Below are positions 35,240-44,290 of a DNA stretch of 64,000 nt, piece after piece. The stretch lies in the NCBI GenBank assembly GCA_965183885.1, contig OZ238992.1:1612001-1676000 (forward strand). The letters run 5' to 3'. Under the pieces are notes generated by a model, which had not been told where the DNA came from, searched no databases, and saw only the letters and a program-made list of their open reading frames with translations. Numbering within the stretch: the stretch's first letter is position 1; each line of letters opens with the position of its first letter. A program made the position numbers and the translations under genes. Source of the stretch: UWMA-0277 sp965183885. Lineage in GTDB: Bacteria > Bacteroidota > Bacteroidia > Flavobacteriales > BACL11.

Positions 35240-35974
35240 ATGACTTTGGCTGAGAAAAATATTGTTTTAACCCATAGTGGAAGTATTTCTTCTTTTAAAA
35301 GTTTAGAAGATGCTAGTGCAAACCTGCATCATTTTCCTATGCTTACAATTCAGCCAATTACAACAATACCAATGTTCTCTTTAAGCGATTACGATTATTA
35401 TATTTTTACCAGTAAAAATGGCGTGCAAGCTTTTTTTGATTTACCTTTTGTAAAGGTGCAGTACGAAAAGAAAGTGAATGCAATTAGTATTGGTTCAAAA
35501 ACAACTGCTGCTTTAAGGCAACAAGGTGTATTTCCTATTTATGTAGCAGCAAATAATTATGCTAAAAGCTTGGTAGATGCTTTAAGCAAGAATGACTTAA
35601 TAAAAGGGAAGAAAGTACTTTTAGTGCTTGGTAATTTAGCCGATTCAACTTTAGAAGAAGGTTTAAAAGTAAGTGCTGATATTAGCAGGTTAGATGTTTA
35701 TAATACGCATTTGGAAGGAACTGAAAATGCTGATTTAGCAGCTGTATTGGCAGCTAAAGAAACGATTAGTGTCTTTACAAGTCCTTCAGCCTTTTTAGCT
35801 TTTAGTAGTTTATACGATGCAAGTAAAACTACTATAGTTAGTATAGGAAATACAACATCTGATTTTATTAAAACAAAAGGATTTTCTCCTTTAATTACAG
35901 CAGCAACACAGTCTTATAAAGGAATTTGTGAGGCAATTATATCTTATTATCAATTAAAAAATAAATGTGCATGA
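35240..35974 (+). CDS. hemD: Uroporphyrinogen-III synthase
   Basis: 244 residues. This family is poorly conserved; the call rests on YYIFTSKNGVQAFFD, AISIGSKTTAALRQQG, VLLVLGNLADSTLEEGL, ISVFTSPSAFLAF and IVSIGNTTSDFIKTKG, which fit the two-lobed HemD fold, and on its place between hemC and hemB. It closes the tetrapyrrole ring. Its stop overlaps the preferred hemB start (ATGA). Confidence 0.9.
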   Translation: MTLAEKNIVLTHSGSISSFKSLEDASANLHHFPMLTIQPITTIPMFSLSDYDYYIFTSKNGVQAFFDLPFVKVQYEKKVNAISIGSKTTAALRQQGVFPIYVAANNYAKSLVDALSKNDLIKGKKVLLVLGNLADSTLEEGLKVSADISRLDVYNTHLEGTENADLAAVLAAKETISVFTSPSAFLAFSSLYDASKTTIVSIGNTTSDFIKTKGFSPLITAATQSYKGICEAIISYYQLKNKCA

Positions 35975-36948
35975 GTTTTCCAGTAACACGCTTAAGGCGC
36001 TTAAGACATAATCCAATTCTTAGAGATTTGGTAAGTGAAACTTCGGTTTCAGTAAATGATTTAATTTACCCAATATTTGTATGTACAGGTACTAATATAA
36101 AAAAAGAAATTCCATCAATGCCAGGGCAATTTCAATTATCTATTGATAATGCAGTGGCTTTATGTAAGGAGGCGGTAAGCAAAGGAGTAAAGAGCATTTT
36201 GCTTTTTGGTATTCCTGAAGAAAAAGATGAGCATGGGCATTTGGCTTGTTCAGATAACAGTATAGTACAGCAAGCAATAAGAGCTATAAAAGCTGCTTGT
36301 GATGATATATTACTAATAGCTGACGTTTGTAATTGTGAATATACAACGCACGGACATTGTGGAACTATTGTTGATGGCGATGTAGATAATGATTTAACAT
36401 TAAAAACTTTAGCAGCACAGTCGGTCTCTTTAGCTAAGGCTGGTGCTGATATTATTGCACCATCTGATATGATGGATGGTAGAGTAGGTGCAATACGAAC
36501 AGCTTTAGATAATGCAGGGTTTGAGAAAATACCAATATTATCTTATGCTGTAAAATATTCTTCGGCATTTTATGGTCCTTTTCGTGATGCAGCAGATAGT
36601 AGCCCACAGTTTGGAAATAGAAAAACCTACCAAATGAATCCTACAAATACTAATGAGGCAATTCGTGAGGCAGAGCAAGATTTAATAGAAGGGGCAGATA
36701 TGCTAATGGTAAAGCCAGCATTGAGTTATTTGGATGTAATTTACAGGGTAAAACAAAGTTTTAATGTTCCTGTTGTAGCCTATAATGTTAGTGGTGAGTA
36801 CTCAATGGTAAAAGCAACGGCAGCTAATAATTGGGTTGATGAAGACGCTATTATGATGGAAATAATGACATCAATAAAAAGAGCTGGAGCTGATATAATA
36901 ATAACCTATCATGCTTTAAAGGTAGCTGATATTTTAAATAATAAATAA
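35971..36948 (+). CDS. hemB: Delta-aminolevulinic acid dehydratase (porphobilinogen synthase)
   Basis: 325 residues from the ATG at 35971, which forms an ATGA overlap with hemD; an ATG 6 bases earlier is possible. TRLRRLRHNPILRDLVSET is the usual start. The zinc cysteines are in ADVCNCEYTTHGHCG, and the two active-site lysines are in AVKYSSAFYGPFRDAADS and MLMVKPALSYLDVI. It condenses two aminolevulinates to porphobilinogen. Confidence 0.96.
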   Translation: MSFPVTRLRRLRHNPILRDLVSETSVSVNDLIYPIFVCTGTNIKKEIPSMPGQFQLSIDNAVALCKEAVSKGVKSILLFGIPEEKDEHGHLACSDNSIVQQAIRAIKAACDDILLIADVCNCEYTTHGHCGTIVDGDVDNDLTLKTLAAQSVSLAKAGADIIAPSDMMDGRVGAIRTALDNAGFEKIPILSYAVKYSSAFYGPFRDAADSSPQFGNRKTYQMNPTNTNEAIREAEQDLIEGADMLMVKPALSYLDVIYRVKQSFNVPVVAYNVSGEYSMVKATAANNWVDEDAIMMEIMTSIKRAGADIIITYHALKVADILNNK

Positions 36949-38235
36949 ATGAATCAAGAAAAAAGTATAAAAGCTTTTGAGGCAGCAAGGGAAGTTATTC
37001 CTGGTGGAGTAAACTCTCCAGTGCGTGCATTTAAAAGTGTAAATTGTAGTCCTATCTTTATTGAAGAGGGAAAAGGAAGTAAGGTAAAAGATATTGACGG
37101 CAATGAGTATGTTGATTGTGTATCTTCATGGGGGCCACTAATTTGTGGGCATTCGCACCCTGATGTATTAGCTGCAATAACTAATACAGCAGCAAAAGGA
37201 ACTTCTTATGGGGCACCAACACTTATTGAAACTGAGATGGCAGCAGAAATTGTAGCAATGCTTCCTTCAGTAGAAAAAGTAAGAATGGTAAATTCGGGTA
37301 CCGAAGCTACTATGAGTGCGATACGATTAGCTAGAGGGTATACCTCAAGAGAATGTATTATAAAATTTGCAGGAAACTACCACGGACATGGAGATAGTTT
37401 TTTAATTAAAGCAGGATCAGGAGCTATAACTTTAGGTTTGCCAGATAGTCCTGGGGTTACTAAGCATACTGCCGAAGATACTTTAATTGCAGATTATAAC
37501 AACTTGGAGTCAGTAGAGCAATTATTGATTGATAGAAAAGATGAGGTAGCTGCAATTATTGTAGAGCCTGTTGCAGGGAATATGGGTGTTGTTCCTCCTA
37601 AAAAAGGTTTCTTAGAAGGCTTAAGGGCTTTATGTGATAAATACGGTGCCTTACTTATTTTTGATGAGGTAATTACTGGTTTCAGATTGGCTAGAGGTGG
37701 AGCTCAGGAGTATTTTAATGTAATGCCTGATTTAACTACTTTAGGTAAAATTATTGGTGGAGGATTGCCAGTAGGAGCTTATGGTGGTAAGAAAGAAATT
37801 ATGGATTACTTAGCGCCAAACGGACCTGTGTATCAGGCAGGAACATTATCAGGAAATCCTTTGGCTATGGCAGCAGGATTGGCTATTCTTAAAAAAATGG
37901 ATAAGCAGTTTTATGCTGATTTGAACGAAAGAGCAGAAAAACTAGCAGCAGGATTTAAAGCCAATGTTGAAGCTACAAATACCAATGCAGTATTAAACAG
38001 AGTAGGATCTATGATGACGATGTTCTTTACTGAATCGGATAAGGTAACTACTTATGAACAGGCAATGACATCGGATACAAGCAAGTATGCAGCTTACTTT
38101 GGAGAAATGGTAGAACAAGGAGTATATATAGCTCCATCACAATTTGAGTGTTTGTTTGCCTCTATGGCGCACTCAGATGAAGATATTAATAAAATAATCA
38201 CAGCCCATAAAAAGGCATTAGAAAACTTAAAATAA
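36949..38235 (+). CDS. hemL: Glutamate-1-semialdehyde 2,1-aminomutase
   Basis: 428 residues, PLP enzyme. PGGVNSPVRAFKSV, SSWGPLICGHSHPDV, MVNSGTEATMSAIRLARG, FAGNYHGHGDSFLIKAGSG and the PLP lysine in TTLGKIIGGGLPVGAYGG are all present. It makes 5-aminolevulinate from the HemA product. It begins directly after the hemB stop. Confidence 0.97.
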   Translation: MNQEKSIKAFEAAREVIPGGVNSPVRAFKSVNCSPIFIEEGKGSKVKDIDGNEYVDCVSSWGPLICGHSHPDVLAAITNTAAKGTSYGAPTLIETEMAAEIVAMLPSVEKVRMVNSGTEATMSAIRLARGYTSRECIIKFAGNYHGHGDSFLIKAGSGAITLGLPDSPGVTKHTAEDTLIADYNNLESVEQLLIDRKDEVAAIIVEPVAGNMGVVPPKKGFLEGLRALCDKYGALLIFDEVITGFRLARGGAQEYFNVMPDLTTLGKIIGGGLPVGAYGGKKEIMDYLAPNGPVYQAGTLSGNPLAMAAGLAILKKMDKQFYADLNERAEKLAAGFKANVEATNTNAVLNRVGSMMTMFFTESDKVTTYEQAMTSDTSKYAAYFGEMVEQGVYIAPSQFECLFASMAHSDEDINKIITAHKKALENLK

Positions 38236-38236
38236 G

Positions 38237-39265
38237 ATGAACTCAGTATTTTTAGACACATTACACGGAAAACAAACAAGCAGACCACCAGTATGGTTTA
38301 TGCGACAAGCAGGAAGGATTTTACCTTCATATCAAGCACTTAAAAAAGGGCACTCGTTCAGTGATTTAATGAATGATCCTGAATTAGCCGCTAAGGTTAC
38401 TTTATTGCCAATATACGATTTGGAAGTAGATGCAGCAATCTTATTTTCTGATATCTTAATTGTACCTGAAGCATTAGGTATGGGCTTAGATTTTACAGAT
38501 AAAGGACCTGTTTTTACAAAGCCGCTAACGCAATTTGAAAAACCATCAGAACAGTTAATTGCTGATAGAAGTAAGCTTACTCATGTTTACAATAACATTG
38601 ATAAAATTTTAGAAACCAGACCAGATAATACACCCTTAATTGGTTTCTGTGGAGGGCCATTAACTACTTTCTGCTTTATGTTTAGAGGTAGTGCTAGAGA
38701 TGTAACTTTTAATGATGCAATTAAGTTTTTATACTCAAATCCAGCAGAGAGTAAAAAGATAATAGATGCACTTACGGATCTTTCTATTGAGTATGCATTA
38801 AAACAAGTAGAGCACGGAGTAGAGTGTTTCCAACTTTTTGAAACTTATGGAGGATTAATTCCTGAGGAGATGTACAAAGAGTTAATGTTACCAGCATCAA
38901 AAAAGATATTGAACGCTGTAAGAGATAAAGGAGTACCTACAATTTACTTCCCTAAAAACTTTGGTGGAGGCTTAAAGTATATTACTAAAGATGTTTGTGA
39001 TTATGTAAGTATTGACTGGCAAATGCCAATTGAAACTGCACGTACTTTGGTTGATAGTGAAGTAGGTTTACAAGGAAATATTGATCCTAGATTATTATAT
39101 GCTGATGAAAAAGTAATTGAGCAGCATTTAGAGAGAATGATTCCTTTTGGAGCTGAAAACCAGAATTGGATTTTCAATTTAGGACATGGGTTTTTACCAG
39201 ATATTAAAATGGAAAAAGCTAAGTTTGTTGTAGATTGGATTAAAGACACAAATTGGGGAAGATAG
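38237..39265 (+). CDS. hemE: Uroporphyrinogen decarboxylase
   Basis: 342 residues. The HemE signature RPPVWFMRQAGRILPSYQ is at the start, followed by ILFSDILIVPEALGMGLDF, GFCGGPLTTFCFMFRG, FETYGGLIPEEMY, VSIDWQMPIETAR, LQGNIDPRLL and FNLGHGFLPDIKMEKAKFVV. It removes four carboxyl groups to give coproporphyrinogen III. It lies 1 base after hemL. The 80-base gap to hemN has a weak hairpin (TTTTAGG/CCTAAAA near 39283-39302) without a T-run. Confidence 0.97.
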   Translation: MNSVFLDTLHGKQTSRPPVWFMRQAGRILPSYQALKKGHSFSDLMNDPELAAKVTLLPIYDLEVDAAILFSDILIVPEALGMGLDFTDKGPVFTKPLTQFEKPSEQLIADRSKLTHVYNNIDKILETRPDNTPLIGFCGGPLTTFCFMFRGSARDVTFNDAIKFLYSNPAESKKIIDALTDLSIEYALKQVEHGVECFQLFETYGGLIPEEMYKELMLPASKKILNAVRDKGVPTIYFPKNFGGGLKYITKDVCDYVSIDWQMPIETARTLVDSEVGLQGNIDPRLLYADEKVIEQHLERMIPFGAENQNWIFNLGHGFLPDIKMEKAKFVVDWIKDTNWGR

Positions 39266-39345
39266 AGTTTAGACTATTATGCTTTTAGGTAATAGCCTAA
39301 AAATAATATCTAAATACTCACACTCTCAATACTAAAATCTAACTT

Positions 39346-40722
39346 ATGAAAATAGATGATAAATTCTTAAAAAAGTACAACAAGTCAGGGCCTAGATATA
39401 CTTCTTATCCTCCTGCAACTTTTTTTACTCCAGAATATAAAAATGAAGATTTAAAAAATTCTGTTGTACTTTCTAATGCTGAAGATCCTCAAAATATCTC
39501 GGTTTATATTCACATTCCTTTTTGTCCGCAATTGTGTCATTTCTGTGGTTGTACTACCGAAACAGGATTTACAAAACCATTTTTGGAACGCTATGTTGCT
39601 GCAATAATTAGTGAAATTAAATTGGTAGCAAAGGATATTGATCCTAATAGAAAACTAACCCAAGTACATTGGGGTGGAGGTACGCCAAATGCTATTGCTT
39701 ATACTTATATTGAGCGAATTACAAATGCCATAAAAGAGAGCTTTACTTTTACTGATAATTATGAAATGGCAATAGAATGTAGTCCTGCTTATTTCGAGTT
39801 TAAACATATCGAATTGTTAAAATCATTTGGTTTTAACAGGATATCAATGGGGGTACAAGATTTTAGAGATGATGTATTAAATGCAATTAATCGTAAACCT
39901 TCAAAATTAAAAATTGAAGATATAGTAACTAAAATAAAAGCAGAAGGTTTTACAGGAACTAATATTGATTTAGTGTACGGTTTGCCTTTACAAACAGTTG
40001 AGAGCTTTAATGAAACTGTTGATAGGGCTATTGCTTTAGATACAGATAGAATTGTAACTTTCTCTTATGCTCATGTTCCATCGGTAATTGAGCGACAGAA
40101 AGTATTGGAAAAAATTGGTTTTCCTTCTGCTGAAGATAAAGCTAAAATGTACCAAAATGCTTATGATAAATTAATTGCAGCAGGATATGTTGCTGTGGGT
40201 ATGGATCATTTCTCTAAACCTCATGATGAGTTTGCAATTGCTTTAGAAAATAAGCAGCTGCACAGAAATTTCCAAGGCTATTGTACCAGAGCAACTACAG
40301 GACAAGTTTATGGTTTTGGAGCTTCTTCTATCTCTCAATTGCACTCGGCTTATAGCCAAAATGAGAAAAATGCAGCGAGGTATATTAATTTAATTGAAAA
40401 GGAAGGCTTAGCAGTAATTAGAGGTTACCAAATGTCGGATAATGATAAAATTGTTAGGCAAATGATAAACGAAGTAATGTGTAACTATTATGTTGATGTT
40501 ACAGCTATTGCTAAGGAGTTTGCTATTACAACAGCTCAGGTATATGAGGCTGTAGAGTTTTCTAAAGCTAAGTTTCAAGAGTTTATTGATGATGACCTTA
40601 TGGAAATTGAAGGTGATGAAATTAAGGTAAATGAAATGGGGCGTTTGGTAATTAGAAATATTGCAATGATGTTCGACCCTTTATTAACTAAGGGCGTAGG
40701 TTCTTACTCAAAAACAATTTAA
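39346..40722 (+). CDS. hemN: Oxygen-independent coproporphyrinogen III oxidase
   Basis: 458 residues, radical SAM enzyme. The start KYNKSGPRYTSYPPATFF and the cluster motif HIPFCPQLCHFCGCTT (CxxxCxxC plus the HemN-specific following Cys) identify true HemN rather than the HemW chaperone. VHWGGGTPN, RISMGVQDF, IDLVYGLPLQT and GMDHFSKPHDE follow. It works without oxygen. It is the only gene of the run preceded by a sizeable gap, but I see no separate promoter box. Confidence 0.96.
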   Translation: MKIDDKFLKKYNKSGPRYTSYPPATFFTPEYKNEDLKNSVVLSNAEDPQNISVYIHIPFCPQLCHFCGCTTETGFTKPFLERYVAAIISEIKLVAKDIDPNRKLTQVHWGGGTPNAIAYTYIERITNAIKESFTFTDNYEMAIECSPAYFEFKHIELLKSFGFNRISMGVQDFRDDVLNAINRKPSKLKIEDIVTKIKAEGFTGTNIDLVYGLPLQTVESFNETVDRAIALDTDRIVTFSYAHVPSVIERQKVLEKIGFPSAEDKAKMYQNAYDKLIAAGYVAVGMDHFSKPHDEFAIALENKQLHRNFQGYCTRATTGQVYGFGASSISQLHSAYSQNEKNAARYINLIEKEGLAVIRGYQMSDNDKIVRQMINEVMCNYYVDVTAIAKEFAITTAQVYEAVEFSKAKFQEFIDDDLMEIEGDEIKVNEMGRLVIRNIAMMFDPLLTKGVGSYSKTI

Positions 40723-40724
40723 TA

Positions 40725-41729
40725 ATGAAAGGAGTATTGCTTGTAAACTTAGGGTCGCCAGATAGTACATCGGTAAAAGATGTAAAAAAATATTTGGCTG
40801 AGTTTTTAATGGATAAGATGGTAATGAATTTATCTTATTTATTGCGTTTGTTTTTAGTGAGGGGAATTATCCTTAACACTCGACCTAAGAAATCGGCTGA
40901 GGCCTATAAAAAAATATGGTGGAAAGAAGGTTCGCCACTTATAGTGCTTTCCCAACGCTTACAAAAAAAGGTACAAGCTTTAGTTGATGTTCCTGTAGCT
41001 TTAGGAATGCGTTATGGGTCAATGTCTATCTATAAAGGATTAGCGGAGCTGCAAGCAAAAGGAATAACAGAGGTATTTGTAATGCCTTTATATCCTCATT
41101 ATGCTATGTCGTCTTACGAAACCGTAGTAGCAAAAGCAAATAAAGTACAGGCAAAGCATTTCCCAGAAATGAAATTGTCGATGTTGCCTGTATTTTATAA
41201 TAACCCAGATTATATTAAGGTAATGACTTCAAGTATTCAAAAAGAATTAGAGGGACTAACTTACGATCATATTCTGTTTTCTTATCATGGTTTGCCTGAG
41301 AGTCATATCCGAAAGGAAGACCCCAATAGGCATAAAGGAGCTTTTGAAACCGCTAAAGATTGTTGTAAAAATGAATCTGGGAAATGTTACCGTTTTCAGG
41401 TATTTGAAACTACACGATTAATAGCTAAGGAGCTTAACCTAAAGGAAGGTACTTATAGTGATGCTTTTCAATCGCGCTTGGTAAATGAACCATGGCTACA
41501 GCCTTATACCGATACGGAGATGGAGCGCCTTGCAAAGAGTGGAAAAAAGAAAATGGTAGTAATTACTCCAGCTTTTGTTACCGATTGCTTAGAAACACTA
41601 GAAGAGATTGCTATGGAAGGTAAAAGCCAGTTTATGGAAGCAGGAGGGGAGTCGTATAAATTTATCCCTTGCCTTAATGATAATGATGATTGGGCAGCAG
41701 TAGTTGCAAAATGGATTAAGGAATATTAA
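40725..41729 (+). CDS. hemH: Ferrochelatase
   Basis: 334 residues. GVLLVNLGSPDS, YKKIWWKEGSPLIV, ALGMRYGSMSI, VMPLYPHYAMSSYETVV, LFSYHGLPESHIRKEDP, and TYSDAFQSRLVNEPWLQPYT are typical, with the catalytic histidine in SYHGLP. A cysteine-containing insert (CCKNESGKCYRFQ) is like that seen in other Bacteroidota. It inserts ferrous iron into protoporphyrin. It starts 2 bases after hemN. Confidence 0.95.
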   Translation: MKGVLLVNLGSPDSTSVKDVKKYLAEFLMDKMVMNLSYLLRLFLVRGIILNTRPKKSAEAYKKIWWKEGSPLIVLSQRLQKKVQALVDVPVALGMRYGSMSIYKGLAELQAKGITEVFVMPLYPHYAMSSYETVVAKANKVQAKHFPEMKLSMLPVFYNNPDYIKVMTSSIQKELEGLTYDHILFSYHGLPESHIRKEDPNRHKGAFETAKDCCKNESGKCYRFQVFETTRLIAKELNLKEGTYSDAFQSRLVNEPWLQPYTDTEMERLAKSGKKKMVVITPAFVTDCLETLEEIAMEGKSQFMEAGGESYKFIPCLNDNDDWAAVVAKWIKEY

Positions 41730-41731
41730 TT

Positions 41732-42265
41732 ATGGATTATTTTTATTTAAAAGCTTTACATCTTATTTTTATGGTTTGCTGGTTTGCAGGCTTGTTTTAT
41801 TTGGTACGACTTTTTATCTACCATAAAGAAGCAGCTAAGAAACAAAAGCAAGAACAAGCAATTTTGCAAGCTCAGTTTACCATAATGACGGGGAGGCTTT
41901 TAAATATTATTACTTGGCCATCGGCAGTATTAACTACTGTTTTTGGTATAAGCATGTTGTACTATAATCCAGAATTACTCAAGCAAGATTGGATGCAAGT
42001 AAAACTTGTTTTTGCTACCTTATTATGGGGTTATACTTACAGTTGCCAGCATTATTATAATCAGATGAAAATAGGGCAAATTACCAGTAAGGAATCAAAA
42101 TTAAGAATATGGAATGAAGTAGCAACATTATTCCTGTTTGCAATTATTTTTATGGCAGTACTTAAAAACAGTATGTCTTGGATATTTGCAACCTTTAGTT
42201 TAGTGGCTTTAGCGGTTGTACTTATGATTCTTATTAAGTTGTACAAAAAGTATATGCGCTCATGA
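41732..42265 (+). CDS. hemJ: Protoporphyrinogen oxidase HemJ (CopD-like membrane protein)
   Basis: 177 residues with four membrane helices. MDYFYLKALHLIFMVCWFAGLFYLVRLFIYH contains the conserved histidine and arginine of the family, followed by GRLLNIITWPSAVLTTVFGISML and VKLVFATLLWGYTYSCQ. HemJ oxidises protoporphyrinogen IX in bacteria lacking HemG and HemY. Its place after hemH completes the pathway. It overlaps the next small gene by 4 bases (ATGA). Confidence 0.88.
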   Translation: MDYFYLKALHLIFMVCWFAGLFYLVRLFIYHKEAAKKQKQEQAILQAQFTIMTGRLLNIITWPSAVLTTVFGISMLYYNPELLKQDWMQVKLVFATLLWGYTYSCQHYYNQMKIGQITSKESKLRIWNEVATLFLFAIIFMAVLKNSMSWIFATFSLVALAVVLMILIKLYKKYMRS

Positions 42266-42492
42266 AAGCAAAATTAGTCTGGAATTTTTCTGGTGAAGGC
42301 GCATTAAAAACTGCCGAACACCATATTGTACACTTAAAGGAATATGCTGAGCTTGAAAATATAGCCATTATAGAATTTGGTGCAGCACAGTTAACTGAAT
42401 TCTCAGCTATGGCTTTTATAATAGTAACACAAGAATTGGTAAACAATCTAAGAAAAAGTTTAAAGCCACATCAAGGTTTTCTGGTAGAATAA
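42262..42492 (+). CDS. 76-residue protein at the end of the heme operon, unknown function
   Basis: Small soluble protein (KLVWNFSGEGALKTAEHH, then a helix ending LVNNLRKSLKPHQGFLVE) without signal or membrane segment. It is coupled to hemJ by an ATGA overlap, so it is very likely translated with it. Its alternating pattern could form an alpha/beta fold. I do not recognise the family; the position suggests a helper in heme synthesis or handling, which is inference. Two bare-histidine residues (EHHIVH) might bind metal or heme. Confidence 0.75.
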   Translation: MKAKLVWNFSGEGALKTAEHHIVHLKEYAELENIAIIEFGAAQLTEFSAMAFIIVTQELVNNLRKSLKPHQGFLVE

Positions 42493-44193
42493 TTATTCTA
42501 TAACTATACTCTTTTCTACTGTGCCGTCATCATAAATGTAAAATAATAATCCTTTATCTTTATTTATTACTTCTTCACCAAGGATACTAACTGTTTTAAT
42601 TAAATTTTTACTAGTAGAAATTAAAGTTTCATCAATAGTGTTTATTCTACAAATAGTTTGGCAATCTGTTAAAGTAGTATACATTCCATTTCCTAAATTA
42701 TAATCAATACAAGCACCTCCTATACAGTCCCAGGATGGAGTGATATTACAATCAAGACTAAAGGTGTGATGGCTGTCAATGTTTCCATTAGCATAAGTCC
42801 AATTTATAGTTGACCAGTTTTCGTCGTCTACATCTATACAGAATAGGTTAGGGTTACTAGTTGCATTAAAAATAGGAGACATATTTATATTATTTCCATT
42901 TCTCATATCTAAATTTGTAAGTAGGTTATTATAGCAAATGAAATGTGTTAATGCAGTAAAACAACTAACATCTAGACTGGTTAGTAGGTTATTTTGACAA
43001 TTTAGAACTAAAGTGGTATTGTTAGTATTAAGTATTAATGAGGTAAGTTGGTTATCATCACAGTGTATTACTTCTATGTTAGTAGAAGTACTTAGGTCTA
43101 ATGTTTGGAGTTGGTTTTCATCACAATGTAATACTTTCAAATTAGGGTTTGCACTTAAATCAAGAAGAGTAAGTTGATTTTGACTAGTCCATAAATATTC
43201 TAAAAGGGGACTATTGCTTAGGTACAGAGCAGGGATAGAGTTAAAGAAACAATATACTTCTTTTAAATAAGGATTATTACTCAGATCTAAATTAGTTAAG
43301 AGGTTGTCATGGCAGTATATTTTTTCTAAAATAAGATTGTAAGTCATATCTAAAGTAGTGATAGAGTTAAAGCTACAGTATACTTGTTTTAAAAGGGTAT
43401 TACTATTCAGGTTTAAAGCAGAGAGAGAATTTGAGTTGCAGATTAAGGTCTCTAAAAGTGTGTTATGGCTAAGGTCTAAGGTAGTAAGATTATTTGAACG
43501 ACAACCTAATCCTATTAAAAGAGGATTGTTACTGAGGTTTAAATTAGTTAGGAGATTCACACTGCAATCTAATTCTATTAATCCAGGGTTATTACTTAAA
43601 TCTAAGGAACTAAGTGAATTTCCTAAACATAATAAATCTGTTAAGGCACTATTATTACTCACATCTAAGGAGCTAATAGCATTAATACCACAATCCAAAT
43701 AGATTAGGTTAGTATTTAGGTTTACGTTTAAGGAAGTTATTAGGTTATCTTTGCAAATTAGGGTGTTAAGTCCTACATTATTATTTACATTTAAGGTGCT
43801 GATGTAGTTTTCTTGACAATTTAAATAGCTTAGGTTTGTGTTGTTGTCAATATTTAGAAAATTAAGATAATTTGCACTACAATCTAAATATTGTAAAGCT
43901 GTATTACTACTTACATCTAAGTAATTATAGTAGATATTATTATCGTTACACTTTAAAGTTTCTAAAGCAGTAAAATCTTCTATTCCAGCCATTTCATAGA
44001 TGTTTTTATTACTTACATCTAGGTTTGTTATATTATTAATATTTGTAGTAGGGATACTTCCGTTTATAGGTAATACATCATAACCCAAAGCAATTAGGGC
44101 GTGTTCAAAATTAGTGTCAGGTATTATTGTTAACTGTGCTTTTAATTCTTGGCTAAAAGCAAGTATAAGAAATAGGTGTAGTATTTTTTTCAT
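42493..44193 (-). CDS. Secreted leucine-rich repeat protein with shared Cys module and C-terminal tail
   Basis: 566 residues. Signal peptide KKILHLFLILAFSQELKAQ. From about residue 55 to 450 there are about 18 repeats of about 21-23 residues of the form LxLSxNPxLxxLxCxxNxLT, a curved LRR surface of the internalin type with a regular cysteine. The C-terminus has a cysteine module (SWDCIGGACID... TDCQTIC) and a 38-residue tail containing ILGEEV and GLLFYIYDDGTVEK, which also ends the three LamG proteins in this window. It is probably exported and surface-bound, binding protein or glycan. It ends at the stop base next to the heme operon's end (convergent). Confidence 0.9.
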   Translation of the reverse strand: MKKILHLFLILAFSQELKAQLTIIPDTNFEHALIALGYDVLPINGSIPTTNINNITNLDVSNKNIYEMAGIEDFTALETLKCNDNNIYYNYLDVSSNTALQYLDCSANYLNFLNIDNNTNLSYLNCQENYISTLNVNNNVGLNTLICKDNLITSLNVNLNTNLIYLDCGINAISSLDVSNNSALTDLLCLGNSLSSLDLSNNPGLIELDCSVNLLTNLNLSNNPLLIGLGCRSNNLTTLDLSHNTLLETLICNSNSLSALNLNSNTLLKQVYCSFNSITTLDMTYNLILEKIYCHDNLLTNLDLSNNPYLKEVYCFFNSIPALYLSNSPLLEYLWTSQNQLTLLDLSANPNLKVLHCDENQLQTLDLSTSTNIEVIHCDDNQLTSLILNTNNTTLVLNCQNNLLTSLDVSCFTALTHFICYNNLLTNLDMRNGNNINMSPIFNATSNPNLFCIDVDDENWSTINWTYANGNIDSHHTFSLDCNITPSWDCIGGACIDYNLGNGMYTTLTDCQTICRINTIDETLISTSKNLIKTVSILGEEVINKDKGLLFYIYDDGTVEKSIVIE

Positions 44194-44245
44194 GGTTGTG
44201 TTGTTTTTGGTTCCTTCTTATTAAAGTGTTATTTTTAATAGGGGA

Positions 44246-44282
44246 ATAAGTCCCTAAAATAATTATTATTTTAGGGACTTAT
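44246..44282 (-). terminator. 18-bp inverted repeat between the beta-helix gene and the LRR gene
   Basis: Perfect inverted repeat (arms 44246-44263 and 44265-44282) with the GC-rich core AAGTCCCTAAAA/TTTTAGGGACTT. It lies 8 bases after the stop of the beta-helix gene and so is probably its terminator, although the T-run on that strand is short. Confidence 0.6.
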
Positions 44283-44290
44283 TATAATTT

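Noticed and set aside
43358..43702. 114-codon repetitive open frame opposite the LRR gene
   Set aside because: Its repeats merely mirror the LRR codon repeats on the other strand.
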